Shown one piece after another: positions 29,998 to 40,983 of a stretch of DNA of 64,000 bases; positions within the stretch are counted from its first letter, which is position 1; every line of letters begins with the position of its first letter. Source of the stretch: Wurfbainia villosa (Eukaryota; Streptophyta; Magnoliopsida; Zingiberales; Zingiberaceae); the NCBI GenBank assembly GCA_025175895.1, contig CM046006.1:61896288-61960287 (forward strand), written 5' to 3'. The notes under the pieces were generated by a model. The model was not told the DNA's origin. It ran no database searches and saw only the letters and a list, made by a program, of their open reading frames with translations. The translations under genes were made by a program, and so were the position numbers.

Positions 29998-30829
29998 AGG
30001 GTTTTGGGATAAGGGTGGGCGGCAACAAGAAGATGAAGATCCTTTTCTTCTTCCTTCTAAGTGTTGGCCGGCCACTATCCTTGTTACCTTTACCTTGGCC
30101 GGGGCTCAACCTATTCTCCTTCCCTCATCCTTGGCCGGAAATTAGGAGAGCATAGTCTAGGGTTTGGGCGGCAACAAGGAGGAGGATTATTTTCCTTTCT
30201 TTTCTCCAAGTGTTGGCCGGCGCCCATACCCTTGATGTTTCTCTTTTGGTTGGTTTTCATACTCCATTATATCTTCCTTGGCCGGAGGCAACATCGAGTT
30301 TGTTGACTTGATGGCCGGTTCTAGAAAGGAAGATGAGTTTTGTTTTAGGATCTTCCTTTGTTCCTAGTGAACAAGGAAAGGAAGATTGGTGATCTAAGAA
30401 GCTTCAACTTGTGGAGGATCTTCGCCCACACGAAGTCTACAAGGAGGTTAGGACATACGATAGAAGATCGTGAGGTATAAAAGTTTTACAACTTTTATTA
30501 ATGATCTTTGCATGTTCTTTTGATATGTTAGCTTATGTTCTTTATGTATGTGTTGATTATACATGTTTATATTCATATGTATTTGTATAATCATGGACCC
30601 CGATAAGAAACACAAAAACTGGCGATCCGTCTGTCGTCTCTTCCGCGGCTAACCGACTAGAAGAGTTGGTTGCTTGAACAACTAGTTTGTTCAAGCGATC
30701 GCTCGAGTCGTTAGCACGACGACGAATTGGTTGTGCTTAGGAAACTCATCCCATCCGGATCAGTTTTCATTAGTGAAAATTTTAATCCGGGGACATGGGA
30801 GCCAATGAGCTTCCCGGCCATTCCCAACA
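29998..30829 (+). repeat. 3' LTR of copia element 1, right part
   Basis: Continues the LTR after the nested insertion and ends CCCAACA at 30829, followed by target duplication GAGTG. Counting both parts, the 3' LTR is 2455 bp against 2445 bp for the 5' LTR. Confidence 0.92.
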
Positions 30830-30834
30830 GAGTG

Positions 30835-30865
30835 GACTACGATCTTGGTTAGGAATTCTTAATTA
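30835..30865 (+). pseudogene. Inverted EPRV lineage A RT scrap, right of copia insertion
   Basis: Continues 16213-16262: plus-strand coding for the RT end (GLRSWLGILN). It is then joined to the ORF3 C-terminus. Confidence 0.85.
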
Positions 30866-31111
30866 GGCGTGTCTCTAACACTTTACAGGACATATATAGA
30901 GACATAAGGCAGATGCCTCCGTGAAAAGCTGTGGTGAGCCCTCTTGGAAAGGACTGAGCCTCGGGGAGCCATCCTTTCCTACATGAAAATATGAGTTGTA
31001 ATGTAAGATAAGTGTGATGTAAAGTCCTAAATAATAAGAGTGGGTAAGGGAATTGGAGGACGATGGGGACCAAATGTTCACCCGCTTCAGTTCCAGTACA
31101 ACCATTCTCAT

Positions 31112-31119
31112 TATAAAAG
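31112..31119 (+). promoter_or_regulatory. TATA box of EPRV lineage A (plus copy)
   Basis: TATAAAAG after CATTCTCAT. An identical inverted copy is at 33761-33768. Confidence 0.65.
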
Positions 31120-31286
31120 GACTAGAGTGGTAGGATGTTTGACACACTCGAGCAACACCGAGTACATCATTCCTCAAGTTTGAGTTTCAGTCTGTGAGCT
31201 TTAGTTTGAAAGTTTCCAAGTTCTAGTTTGTAAGTTTTAGAGTTTGAGTTTGTTTGAAGCAAGTTTGAAAGAGTTCTTTTCTTATA

Positions 31287-31292
31287 AATAAA
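31287..31292 (+). terminator. Poly(A) signal of EPRV lineage A
   Basis: AATAAA in the leader/R region, followed by AAATTCCGG, which lineage B also has (as AGTAAAATTCCG). Its position downstream of the TATA box matches caulimovirid R regions. Confidence 0.55.
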
Positions 31293-31346
31293 ATTCCGGA
31301 CACAGTCCAGGTTTTATTTTCAAAAAGAAACGATCCTCCTTTTGGT

Positions 31347-31724
31347 TCCTAACCAAGATCATAGTCCACTCTTGGTTTTTAATTGCTCATCCTGGATTTC
31401 AGCAATCTTCTTTATAATATGAGGCTGAAGCTTCAGCCTTCCTTCACCTATTTCAGCTCCAAGAAACTCAATTTTTGGAACAGCCAATTTGTATTTTGTT
31501 GGAGACAAAATCAGTCCATTTTCTTCATAAATTTTTAGCATTACCTCTAAATGCTTCATATGCTCCTATTTTGATGTAGAAAATACAAGAATGCCATCTA
31601 TATATATGGCAATGAAACTTTCCGTACCTTGAAAACATGCGTCCATCTTCCTCTGAAATGTCGCGGGTGCATTCTTTAAACCGAATGGCATAACCAGCCA
31701 TTCATAGAGTCCAAAAGGGCTAAT
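31347..31724 (-). pseudogene. EPRV lineage A RT fragment (copy with YIDG)
   Basis: Minus-strand RT middle to thumb: LYEWLVMPFGLKNAPATFQ, the catalytic box as YIDGILVF (Asp to Gly), HLEVMLKIYEENGLILSPTK and EFLGAEIGEGRL. A stop near 31566 splits it. It is one of four lineage-A copies of this segment on this side of copia 1. Confidence 0.85.
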
Positions 31725-32610
31725 ATAATGAATTATGGAAACTTCCTCCTGCCCAGCAACAAGCAGGTGCACTGTTAGTCTTACCTGATAATATCGGTTT
31801 ATATAACGATGTTATTTCCAGATGGGAGTCAATTACAACAAACGTGATTGATTCAAAAATATGGCCTGACAAAAGATCCAAGGTTTTATATATTGAAAAT
31901 TTATTGGGAGAAACAGAGAAGAAGACTTTCATCCAATGGAGGATGATGTTTCCTGATCAATATGACAAGTTGATCAACGCAGCAGATGAAACACAGAATG
32001 TGTTATCTCAGATAAGGAGAATAATCACTCTAGAGGATCCAACTTCTGGCTCAACAGCAGAGCATAATCAGGCCTACCTTGATCTTGAAAGGTTAGCCTG
32101 TCCAAGTACGAAAGAATTGGTTGCCTACATGAATCAATATAAAGAACTAGCTGCAATGATAGGAAGAATGTTCATCAATGAAGAATTGTCAAGTAAGTTT
32201 TACAGAAAAATACCTCCATTAATAGGCAATTATCTTGAGAAAAAGTTCCAGGAGCGCTACCCAGGAAATACTATAGGAGTTCTTCCCAGAATTCATCATG
32301 CATACCAGGAGCTTAAGGAGATGTGCAAACAAGCTTCACTCCAAAGAAGCCTAAAAGACTTGCAGTTTTGTTCTCAAATACCTCTGCCTAGCTACTACCA
32401 GGGGCAAAAGAGGTATGGGCTACGAAGAGCTCAGAATTATAGAGGAAAACCCCATAAATCACACGTTCGTGTGATCAAGAAAAAGTATCAGCATGACAAA
32501 ACCCAGGTGAAGAAATGTAATTGCTACATATGTGGCGAGGAAGGACATTTTGCAAGAGAATGTCGGAATAAAAAAGGAAATAAGGAAAGAATAGACATGC
32601 TGAATGAAAT
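31722..32610 (+). pseudogene. Inverted EPRV lineage A coat protein fragment
   Basis: A plus-strand open frame (from Met at 31844; viral sequence starts at 31722) with the coat core (WPDKRSKVLYIENLLGE, FIQWRMMFPDQYDKL, NTIGVLPRIHHAYQEL) and the zinc knuckle (CYICGEEGHFAREC). It reads cleaner than the copy at 13989-14582. It ends near 32610 in a joint to minus-strand protease-RT sequence, which adds a short foreign tail to the open frame. Confidence 0.88.
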
Positions 32611-32976
32611 ATGTTTTTCGAATGTCTGCTTCATGAGAGGAGTTACATGGGACAAAGGCTTATCCTGAATTGTGATATCAGGATTGATGATCTCTATTTT
32701 GCATAGTATCTTATTCTTTGACCAATACTTCAATGGGTCATCCCCTATAAACCCTTGATTCTTCAATCTTTCGAGCAACTCTTCATGCCTTCTCAGGATT
32801 TTGAAATTGGATGGTCCTCCCATAGCATAATAGACTTTCTCTTGTATATCCAGATACTATTCCTCATCCATGCCTATTTCTTGTATTGCATGGACCGCTG
32901 CCTCATTTGTTGTTATTGAAGTAACATTTTTGTAAATAGTTATTAAATTACCTTCAATGCGGAGTCCCCCTTGCAT
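32610..32976 (-). pseudogene. EPRV lineage A protease-RT linker fragment
   Basis: Minus-strand DNA coding for MGGPSNFKILRRHEELLERL, GFIGDDPLKYWSKNK and DITIQDKPLSHVTPLM, plus the protease end. A stop lies at about 32857. At 32974-32976 it is joined to RT thumb DNA. Confidence 0.8.
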
Positions 32977-33648
32977 AATTAAGAATTCATAACTAAGATC
33001 GTAGTCCACTCTTGGTTTTTAATTGCTCATCCTGGAATTCAGCAATCTTCTTTATAATATGAGGCTGAAGCTTCAGCCTTCCTTCACCTATTTCAGCTCC
33101 AAGAAACTCAATTTTTGGAACAGCCAATTTGTATTTTGATGGAGACAAAATCAGTCCATTTTCTTCACAAATTTTTAGCATTACTTCTAAATGCTTCATA
33201 TGCTCTTGTTCTGATGCAGAAAATACAAGAATGTCATCTATATATACGGCAATGAAACTTTCCGTACCTTGAAAACATGCATCCATCTTCCTCTGAAATG
33301 TCGCGGGCGCATTCTTTAAACCGAATGGCATAACTAGCCATTCAGAGTCCAGAAGGGCTAATAAAAGTTGTCCACTCTATAGATTTAGGGTCCATGGCAA
33401 TCTGGTAAAATCCAGACTTCAGATCAAATTTTGAATTCCCAACTTTCTTAAGAATGGTATTGATTCCTGGGAGGTTGTATTGGTCCTTGTATGTATTATC
33501 ATTTAGAGATTTGTAATTGAAGACCATCCTTTCCTTTCCTTTGACCTCCTTCTTTGTGACAGGATCAATACTAGTGCCTGATTGCACTATCATGGCCATA
33601 GTTCGGTGCCTGCTTTTACTTGGTCTGATGACTTTCAGTTGCAGTAAT
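32974..33648 (-). pseudogene. EPRV lineage A RT fragment with two small deletions
   Basis: Minus-strand RT from KVIRPSKSRHRTMAM through DLKSGFYQIAMD, MPFGLKNAPATFQ, YIDDILVFSASE to the thumb (EFLGAEIGEG). Compared with 34920-35620 it lacks a few bases near 33344 and about a dozen near 33440, which shifts the frame between 33342-33686 and 32993-33331. Confidence 0.85.
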
Positions 33649-33955
33649 ACAAACTGGAACTTGCAAACTCTCAAACTAAAGCTCATAGACTGATACTCAA
33701 ACTTGAGGAATGATGTACTCGGTGTTGCTCGAGTGTGTCAAACCTCCTACCACTCTAGTCCTTTTATAATGAGAATGGTTGTACTGGAACTAAAGCGGGT
33801 GAACATTTGGTCCCCATCATCCTCCAATTCCCTTACCCACTCTTATTATTTAGGACTTTACAACACACTTATCTTACTTTACAACTCATATTTTCATGTA
33901 GGAAAGGACAGCTCCCCGAGGCTCAGTCCTTTCCAAGAGGGCTCACCACAACTTT
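33647..33955 (-). promoter_or_regulatory. EPRV lineage A intergenic region and promoter (minus copy)
   Basis: Minus-strand counterpart of 30926-31240, with the TATA box at 33761-33768 and the conserved GGCTC block at 33910-33950. It adjoins the ORF3 stop at 33956. The downstream part of the leader is cut off at the RT joint (33647). Confidence 0.7.
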
Positions 33956-36900
33956 TCACGGAGGCATCTGCCTTATGTCTCTATATATGTCCTGTAAAGT
34001 GTTAGAGACACGCCATATATCACGTCTCACTTTGCCCATTTCATGAGACTTCTTCATGAAGTAATCTTTCTTAGGTCCATCCCAGTGTCGTCTACAAAGA
34101 AAATCAGATTCCTTTGCCTGCTGAATTAGCTCCAGCTCTTTGAAAGAAAATGTTAGCTGTTTGATAGCATCCTCCTCTATGTCGGCCATTCTTTTTCTCT
34201 TGGCATATTCCTCTCGAGGGAATATCTCCTTGGGACATGCTGCAACTAAAGCTTCATATTGAGTTAGAAGCTTGTAATTAGTAGAGGTGGTTACCTTTGG
34301 ATGCATGATTCTTGTCCACTCATCCTCTGTTCGGATCATGTTGATTGCTTCCTCTTTTCCTTCTACCAATCTTGATAAAGAATCTGCAAAAATATTTAAT
34401 TTGCCATCTATATTTTCAAAGTTAATTTTTACCCCAGTTCCCGTGATATAATCGGTGAATGCCAGCCACCTAACCCTGGATGGTTTATTCCGGGAAGTCT
34501 TGTTATGGAAACTTATTATAGCCTGACAATCTGTCCGTAGTGTGATCTCCTCTTTATCCATATAATGGATCTTTAGAGAACTCAGGGTTTCCATAGCTGC
34601 ATAAATTTCCACATCAATGGCTGATTTTACCATCGGAAATTTGCCGTGTGCATATGCACAAATTTTCTCAGTACTCCTTGAATCAAACTTTCTTTTCTTC
34701 CATTTGCAAATACCTCCCCAGCTGGTCATAGATCCATCAGTTTCTAGAATGATATAGGCTTCCTCTGAGGGAATTTCAAGATCTGGCAATTCTTGGACTT
34801 GTGCTTTTATCTGTCGAACAATTTCCCAGTCGGATGCTTTCATCCATTTATCCCCGTCGGGGGATGTCTTCTCATAAAGTGGTCCCAGTTTGGTGCTCAA
34901 GTTGGGAATATAAGTCCTTGCATAATTAAGAATTCCTAACCAAGATCGTAGTCCACTCTTGGTTTTTAATTGCTCATCCTGGAATTCAGCAATCTTTTTT
35001 ATAATATGAGGCTTAAGCTTCAGCCTTCCTTCACCTATTTCAGCTCCAAGAAACTCAATTTTTGCAACAGCCAATTTGTATTTTGTTGGAGACAAAATCA
35101 GTCCATTTTCTTCACAAATTTTTAGCATTACTTCTAAATGCTTCATATGCTCCTGTTCTGATGCAGAAAATACAAGAATGTCATCTATATATACGGCAAT
35201 GAAACTTTCCGTACCTTGAAAACATGTGTCCATCTTCCTCTGAAATGCCGCGGGCACATTCTTTAAACCGAATGGCATAACCAGCCATTCATAGAGTCCA
35301 GAAGGGCTAATAAAAGTCGTCCACTCTATAGATTTAGGGTCCATGGCAATCTGGTGAAATCCAGACTTCAGATCAAATTTTTAATAAATTTTTGAATTCC
35401 CAACTTTCTTCAGAATGGTATTGATTCCTGGGAGGCTGTATTTGTCCTTGTATGTATTATCATTTAGGGATTTGTAATTGAAGACCATCCTTTCCTTTCC
35501 TTTGACCTCCTTCTTTGTGACAGGATCAATACTAGTGCTTGATTGTACTATCATGGCCATAGTTCGGTGTCTGCTTTTACTTGGTCTGATGACTTTCAGT
35601 TGCAGTAATGCCTTAATATTTTTTTTGAATGTCTGCTTCATGAGAGGAGTTACATGGGACAAAGGCTTATCCTGAATTGTGATATCAGGATTGATGATCT
35701 TTATTTTGCATAGTATCTTATTCTTTAACCAATACTTCAATGGGTCATCCCCAATAAACCCTTGATTCTTCAATCTTTTGAGCAGCTCTTCATGCCTTCT
35801 CGGGATTTTGAAATTGGATGGTCCTCCCATAGCATAATAGACTTTCTCCTGTATATCCAGATACTCTTCCTCATCCATGCCTAATTCTTGTATTGCATGG
35901 ACCGCTGCCTCATTTGTTGTTATTGAAGTAACATTTTTGTAAATAGTTATTAAATTACCTTCAATGCGGAGTCCCCCTTGCATATTCCTTATGAAATTGC
36001 AGCCTACTACCATCTGAATTCCATCACCAAGGGACATGTCAAAAGAATAAGTAAAGGGTATTCTAAATTTGTTGTCCCCTATAATCATCTGACCACCTTT
36101 CAGCTTCCTTTTTGCAATTTGTTTAGAATTTACACCATTGATCACAATAGTGTAGGGGTTTCTTTCTAGAATGCTCTTTGGTACTGACCTCTTGTCTATA
36201 CAGCATGTTGTGGCGCCTGTATCCAGAATTGCAATAACCTTGATTGGGGCATGGTTAGGTATTTCCAATATAATACTCATATTGTAAAGCCTATTTATCA
36301 TTCTTTTGGGATGATATTCAGCATTTACTTTGGAAATAATTCTTTCTTCAAGATAACTAACCTGTTCCTTCCCTTTTTCAGAGTCTTCTGGATTTAACTC
36401 TTCAAAATATTTTTCAAGGTCTTGGTACAAAGCATCTTCTACTGACTTCTTATTGAGTCTATCACTTTCCATTATCAACCTGGAATTTTCTGCTAACAAA
36501 AAAGTAATATACTCCATTAATTCCTTAATCAGGGCTTTGTCATCATGCTGGACTGGTGTTGGCTCCGTTATTACTTCCTGTTTTAAGTAATAATCTGCAC
36601 AAGATTCACAAGCTGTTAGCTTACAATGGCTGCAGTGGATTCTGGATCTAATTTTAGTTTCCCTCTCGCAGAATTTACACCCAGCATAGATTGTCTGAAC
36701 CTCCTGATTATGTAACCATGTGTGGTCACAATAATCTTGCTCTTCAGGGATATCAATTTGAACCTGCCAGCCTTTATTTTCACCAAATAGTACAAATAAA
36801 ATTTCTTTTTCAGGAAAAATACTTGTTACCATGTTGCAATGCTGTTCAGTGTCCATCTCTCCTTCTGATATACTGCAGATGGCATCACTCTCGGTTTCAT

Positions 36901-37132
36901 CTTGATCCACTGATACAACATCAAATTCTTCTGGTAAATCAATTTCATTCAACATGGCTATTCTTTCCTTATTTCCTATTTTATTCCGACATTCTCTTGC
37001 AAAATGTCCTTCCTCGCCACATATGTAGCACTTACATTTCTTCACCTTGGTTTTGTCATGCTGATACGTTTTCTTGATCACACGAACGTGTGATTTTTGG
37101 GGTTTTCCTCTATAATTCTGAGCTCTTCGTAG
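33956..37132 (-). pseudogene. EPRV lineage A ORF3, longest continuous segment: zinc motifs to stop
   Basis: About 3.2 kb in natural order. Frame 37081-35381 holds the zinc knuckle (CYICGEEGHFAREC), the second Cys motif (CKFC, HCSHC, CESCADYYLK), retropepsin (AILDTGATTCC) and the RT fingers. A single stop near 35381 (a Ser codon in other copies) separates it from frame 35344-33956, with the RT palm (YIDDILVFSASE), thumb, RNase H (ETDGSMTSWGG, AAMETLSSLKIHYMD, TDCQAIISF, NIFADSLSRL) and a charged tail ending IYRDIRQMPP. Apart from that stop it is the best preserved lineage-A enzyme region. Upstream coat sequence is cut at 37132. Confidence 0.9.
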
Positions 37133-37509
37133 AGGCTGAAGCTTCAGCCTTCCTTCACCTATTTCAGCTCCAAGAAACTAAATTTTGGAACAGCCAATTT
37201 GTATTTTGTTGGAGACAAAATCAGTCCATTTTCTTCACAAATTTTTAGCATTACTTCTAAATGCTTCATATGCTCCTGTTCTGATGCAGAAAATACAAGA
37301 ATGTCATCTATATATACGGCAATGAAACTTTCCGTACCTTGAAAACATGCGTCCATCTTCCTCTTAAATGCCGCAGGCGCATTGTTTAAACCGAATGGCA
37401 TAACCATCCATTCATAGAGTCCAGAAGGGATAATAAAAGCCGTCCACTCTATAGATTTAGGGTCCATGGCAATCTGGTGAAATCCAGACTTCAGATCAAA
37501 TTTTGAATA
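37131..37509 (-). pseudogene. EPRV lineage A RT fragment, fused to RNase H
   Basis: Minus-strand RT palm and thumb (DLKSGFHQIAMD, MPFGLNNAPAAF, YIDDILVFSASE, HLEVMLKICEENG). Its upstream end is joined within the bases GAATA to RNase H DNA, in frame, producing a 164-codon hybrid open frame (37653-37159). Confidence 0.85.
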
Positions 37510-37665
37510 GGCTTCCTCTGGGGGAATTTCAAGATCTCGCAATTCTTGGACTTGTGCTTTTATCTGTCGAACAATTTCCCAGTCGGATGCTTTCATCCTT
37601 TTATCCCCGTGGGGGGATGTCTTCTCATAAAGTGGTCCCAGTTTGGTGCTCAAGTTGGGAATATA
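37508..37665 (-). pseudogene. EPRV lineage A RNase H start fragment
   Basis: Minus-strand coding for LGPLYEKTSPHGDKRMKASD and EIVRQIKAQVQEL. It is joined on one side to RT and on the other, at about 37665, to plus-strand movement-protein DNA. Confidence 0.8.
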
Positions 37666-38370
37666 TTATATTCCACGGGATTCCAACCTGCTAATCACAG
37701 AGTATATCAGCATTACTCTGAAGAGGATCTCTTATGCATTGAAGAAAGCCAAGTGGACCTTCCATTGGTAACAGAAGAAAGTCATCAAAGACTTAGAGAA
37801 GCAGGGTTTCATCACATCCACATGGGACTAGTGATGATAAGAATACATGCTCTTCATCGGAGGAACACTGGAGCCATGGTACTGGTTGTATTACGAGATA
37901 CAAGATGGAGAGGAGATAGATCCATTATAGCAACGATGGAAATGGATCTTAGCAGAGGCACTCAAATGGTGTATGTCATTCCAGATCTGATGATTAATGT
38001 GGAGGACTTCGCAAATCGTATTGAGCTATCCATACAAACACATGGATATCAGGAATGGCAAGGAGGAACCAGCAACCTCCTAATCACCAGGATGATGGTA
38101 GGATGTCTAACGAATACCAGCTTTACTAACTTCTCCTATAATGTCCAGAATGTCACAGATTATCTGGCTAGTAGAGGAGTTAATGCAATTCTAGGCACAA
38201 GATTCACTACGGAAGAGTTGCAACAACAAAGATGGATCCTTAGGCCATCAGTCAGAAGAAACCCCATGGCATCAACCAGGGTTGAAACAAGAACACTTCT
38301 GGATGGAAGTGTTTCATTACAGTTTGAAGGCTACAATGCCACCGCAAGCTTTGGATCGCAAGTTCTAAAT
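37666..38370 (+). pseudogene. EPRV lineage A movement protein fragment (ORF3 N-terminal part)
   Basis: An open plus-strand frame: FQPANHRVYQHYSEEDLLC, HIHMGLVMIRIHALHRR, GDRSIIATMEMDLS, NTSFTNFSYNVQNVTDYLAS and RTLLDGSVSLQFEGYN. It matches the lineage-B copies but is clearly a different sequence, so I assign it to A. ORF1, ORF2 and the ORF3 start of A are absent from the window. Near 38370 it runs into gypsy protease DNA; the open frame continues a further about 25 codons out of the gypsy frame. Confidence 0.85.
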
Positions 38371-40983
38371 GACACTGCCCTCGGGAGAAGTGATGCCATC
38401 TACTCATATGCTACGAGCTGCACCCATCAGAATCGCAGATAGAGAACTCTATTGTGATCTGATAGTGCTCGACATGCAGGATTATGATATCATATTGGGC
38501 ATGGATTTCTTAAGTAAGTACGGTGCTTCGATCGAGTGTCATAAAAGAAAAGTGGTCTTCCAGTCGGAGGCAGAACCTATGTTTGAATTTATTGGAGAGC
38601 CAAGGAAAAGAATTGATAAATTTTTATCAGCTCTAAAGGCACGCAAGATGTTAGACAGTGGATGCACTGGGTTTCTAGCGCATGCAGTTGATACAAGTCA
38701 AGCCAAGGACCAGAAGCTAGAAGATGTCAGAGTTGTATTCAACTACCCAGAGGTATTCCCAGATGAACTACCAGGGTTAGCCCCTGATAGAGAAATTGAA
38801 TTTGAGATCGAATTGATTCTTGGTACTAACCCAATCTCTAAAGCACCTTACCGTATGGCGCCGGCTGAATTGAAGGAACTTCAGGGACAGCTACAGGAGT
38901 TACTCGACAAGGGACTTATACGCCCAAGTCACTCTCCATGGGGAGCTCCAGTACTATTGGTAAAGAAGAAAGATGGGTCTATGCGAATGTGCATAGACTA
39001 CCGAGCGCTAAATAATATGACGATCAAGAATAGGTACCCTTTACCATGGATTGACGACCTGTTCGACCAGTTAAAGGGTGCCACCGTCTTCTCTAAGATT
39101 GATATGAGGTCTTGCAATCATCAAGTGAAAGTGAAACAAGATGATATACTGAAGATGACTTTTCGAACAAGATACAGACATTATGAGTTCGTAGTCATGC
39201 CTTTCGGAGTAACGAATGCACCTGCTATGTTCATAGATCTGATGAATCGGGTATTCTCAACATTCCTCGATAAATTTGTGATCGTTTTCATCGACGATAT
39301 CCTAATATATTCGAGAACCCAAGAAGAGCACACCGAACACCTAAATATGGTATTGCAGATTCTTCAGGAAAAGCAGTTGTATGCAAACTTCTCCAAATGC
39401 GAGTTCTGGTTCGAGCAAGTATCATTTTTGGGTCACGTTATATCCAAGCACGGAGTGATGGTAGACCCAATAAAGATTGAAGCTGTGAGTAACTGGAACA
39501 AGCCAAGGAATGCCAGTGAAATTAGGAGCTTCCTCGGGCTAGCAAGCTACTACAGGAAGTTTGTAGAGGACTTCTCTAGAATTGCAGCCCCTATGACAGT
39601 TCTCACCAGAAAGAACAAAAAGTATGAATGGACGGATGCCTACGAGAAGAGTTTCATGGAATTGAAAAGGAGACTGACCAGTGCTCCAATCCTTACTCTT
39701 CCGGACAGTAACGAAGGCTTCGACATGTACAGCGACGCTTCCAAGTTGGGACTCGGAGCTGTACTCATGCAGAATGGCAAGGTCATTGCCTACGCCTCTA
39801 GGCAACTCAAGGAACATGAAAGGAATTATCCCACTCATGATCTAGAGCTAGCAGTCGTGGTCTTTGCTCTCAAAACATGGAGGCATTATCTATATGGAGC
39901 TCAATGTAGGATTTATACAGATAACCAGAATCTGAAATATTTCTTCACACAGAAAGACCTAAACATGAGACAATGCAGATGGCTCGAGCTAGTCAAGGAC
40001 TATGACTGCGAGATCTTCTACCATCCAGGAAAAGAAAACAAAGTGGCTGATGCACTCAGCAGGAAGTCCTGTGCCACCTTGATGTCTCTATCGGTATTAT
40101 CTCGGCCCATAGAAAGGGAAATTATGTGTTATGGGGTTGAAATCATTTTCGGACAGCTTTCTACCATGACGATAGCACCGACGCTATTCGACGGTATATT
40201 AGAAAAGCAAGCCCATGACCCAAGCATCCAAAGGATCAAGCAAGAGGTCCTAGAAGGGAAGGATGATGGATTTCATATCGCTGACAATGGAGTACTATAC
40301 CTCAGGGATCGCTTATGTATTCCCGATGATCCAGAGTTACGGAAGAGGATAATTGAGGAAGCTCACGGAACACCCTATGCGATGCATCCTGGATCCACCA
40401 AGATGTACCAAGATCTGAAAGGGAAATTCTGGTGGTTCAGTATGAAAAGAGATGTGGCTCAGTATGTCAGTACCTGCCTAACCTGCCAGAGGGTTAAAGC
40501 AGAACACCAGAGACCTGGAGGAGCACTGCAGCCAATCCAAATTCCAGAATGGAAATGGGAAGATATTTCTATGGATTTCATCTCAGGACTACCCAAGACG
40601 ACGAATGGATATGACGCTATATGGGTGATCGTGGACAGATTGACGAAGTCTGGCCACTTCCTAGCAATCAAGATGACCTACTTGACTAAGCAACTGGCTC
40701 AATTATATGCTAGGGAAATTATCAGACTACATGGGATTCCTAAGACCATCATTTCTGATAGAGATGGTCGCTTTATTTCCCATTTCTGGGAATGTGTTCA
40801 GAAGGCCCTTGGCACGAAGCTATTATTCAGTACTGCCTTTCATCCTCAAACCGACTAACAGACAGAAAGGGTGAACCAAGTACTGGAGGATATGTTACGA
40901 GCTTGCGCCTTTGATTTCAAAGGGAGCTGGTGCCGATACTTATGCTTGGCAGAATTCGCCTACAATAATAGCTACCAAGCTAC
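38371..40983 (+). pseudogene. Ty3/gypsy chromovirus pol: protease end, RT, RNase H, integrase
   Basis: A long open frame (to 40858). After about 40 protease residues (LIVLDMQDYDIILGMDFLSK) come RT (PVLLVKKKDGSMRMCIDYRA, IDDILIYSRTQEEHTEHL, FLGHVISKHGV), RNase H (YSDASKLGLGAVLMQNGKVI, YTDNQNLKYFF, HPGKENKVADALSR) and integrase with HHCC zinc finger (HGTPYAMHPG, CLTCQRVKAEHQ) and core (MDFISGLPKT, IISDRDGRFISHFW). A TAA at 40856 cuts just before the catalytic-Glu segment (TERVNQVLEDML), which continues to 40983. Sequence style is that of Tekay/Del chromoviruses. The gag, the protease active site and the 5' LTR are missing because of the joint with EPRV at about 38371. Confidence 0.92.

Larger units (their letters stand above)
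16263..30829 (+). mobile_element. Copia element 1, complete but coding-defective, with nested insertion
   Basis: A Ty1/copia element with two LTRs, primer site, remnants of gag, protease, integrase, RT and RNase H, and a polypurine tract. It is flanked by the 5-bp duplication GAGTG (16258-16262 and 30830-30834). Joining the flanks recreates lineage-A RT sequence seen intact at 34925-34960, which proves insertion into the EPRV. The 3' LTR is interrupted by a gag-only element (24560-29992). Coding parts have many stops and a gag deletion shared with copia element 2. Confidence 0.92.
30866..31346 (+). promoter_or_regulatory. EPRV lineage A ORF3 end, intergenic region, promoter and leader up to the primer site
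   Basis: Starts with the last residues of ORF3 (NTLQDIYRDIRQMPP, stop at about 30925) on the plus strand. The conserved intergenic block lies at 30930-30975. A TATA box (TATAAAAG, 31112-31119) and a poly(A) signal AATAAA (31287-31292) follow about 170 bases apart, the order expected for a terminally redundant caulimovirid RNA. The piece aligns with the lineage-B leader through CGATCCT to TTTTGGT and breaks within the first bases of the primer-binding site (31343-31346). Confidence 0.75.

Noticed and set aside
35978..36169. Plus-strand 63-codon frame over the protease of lineage A
   Set aside because: Antisense to a well-supported polyprotein with catalytic motifs.
2240..38370. A bipartite virus with A and B as genome segments
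   Set aside because: Both carry coat, protease, RT, RNase H, dUTPase and promoter, so they look like two versions of one genome type and not complementary segments; ORF1/ORF2 of A may simply be missing from the window.
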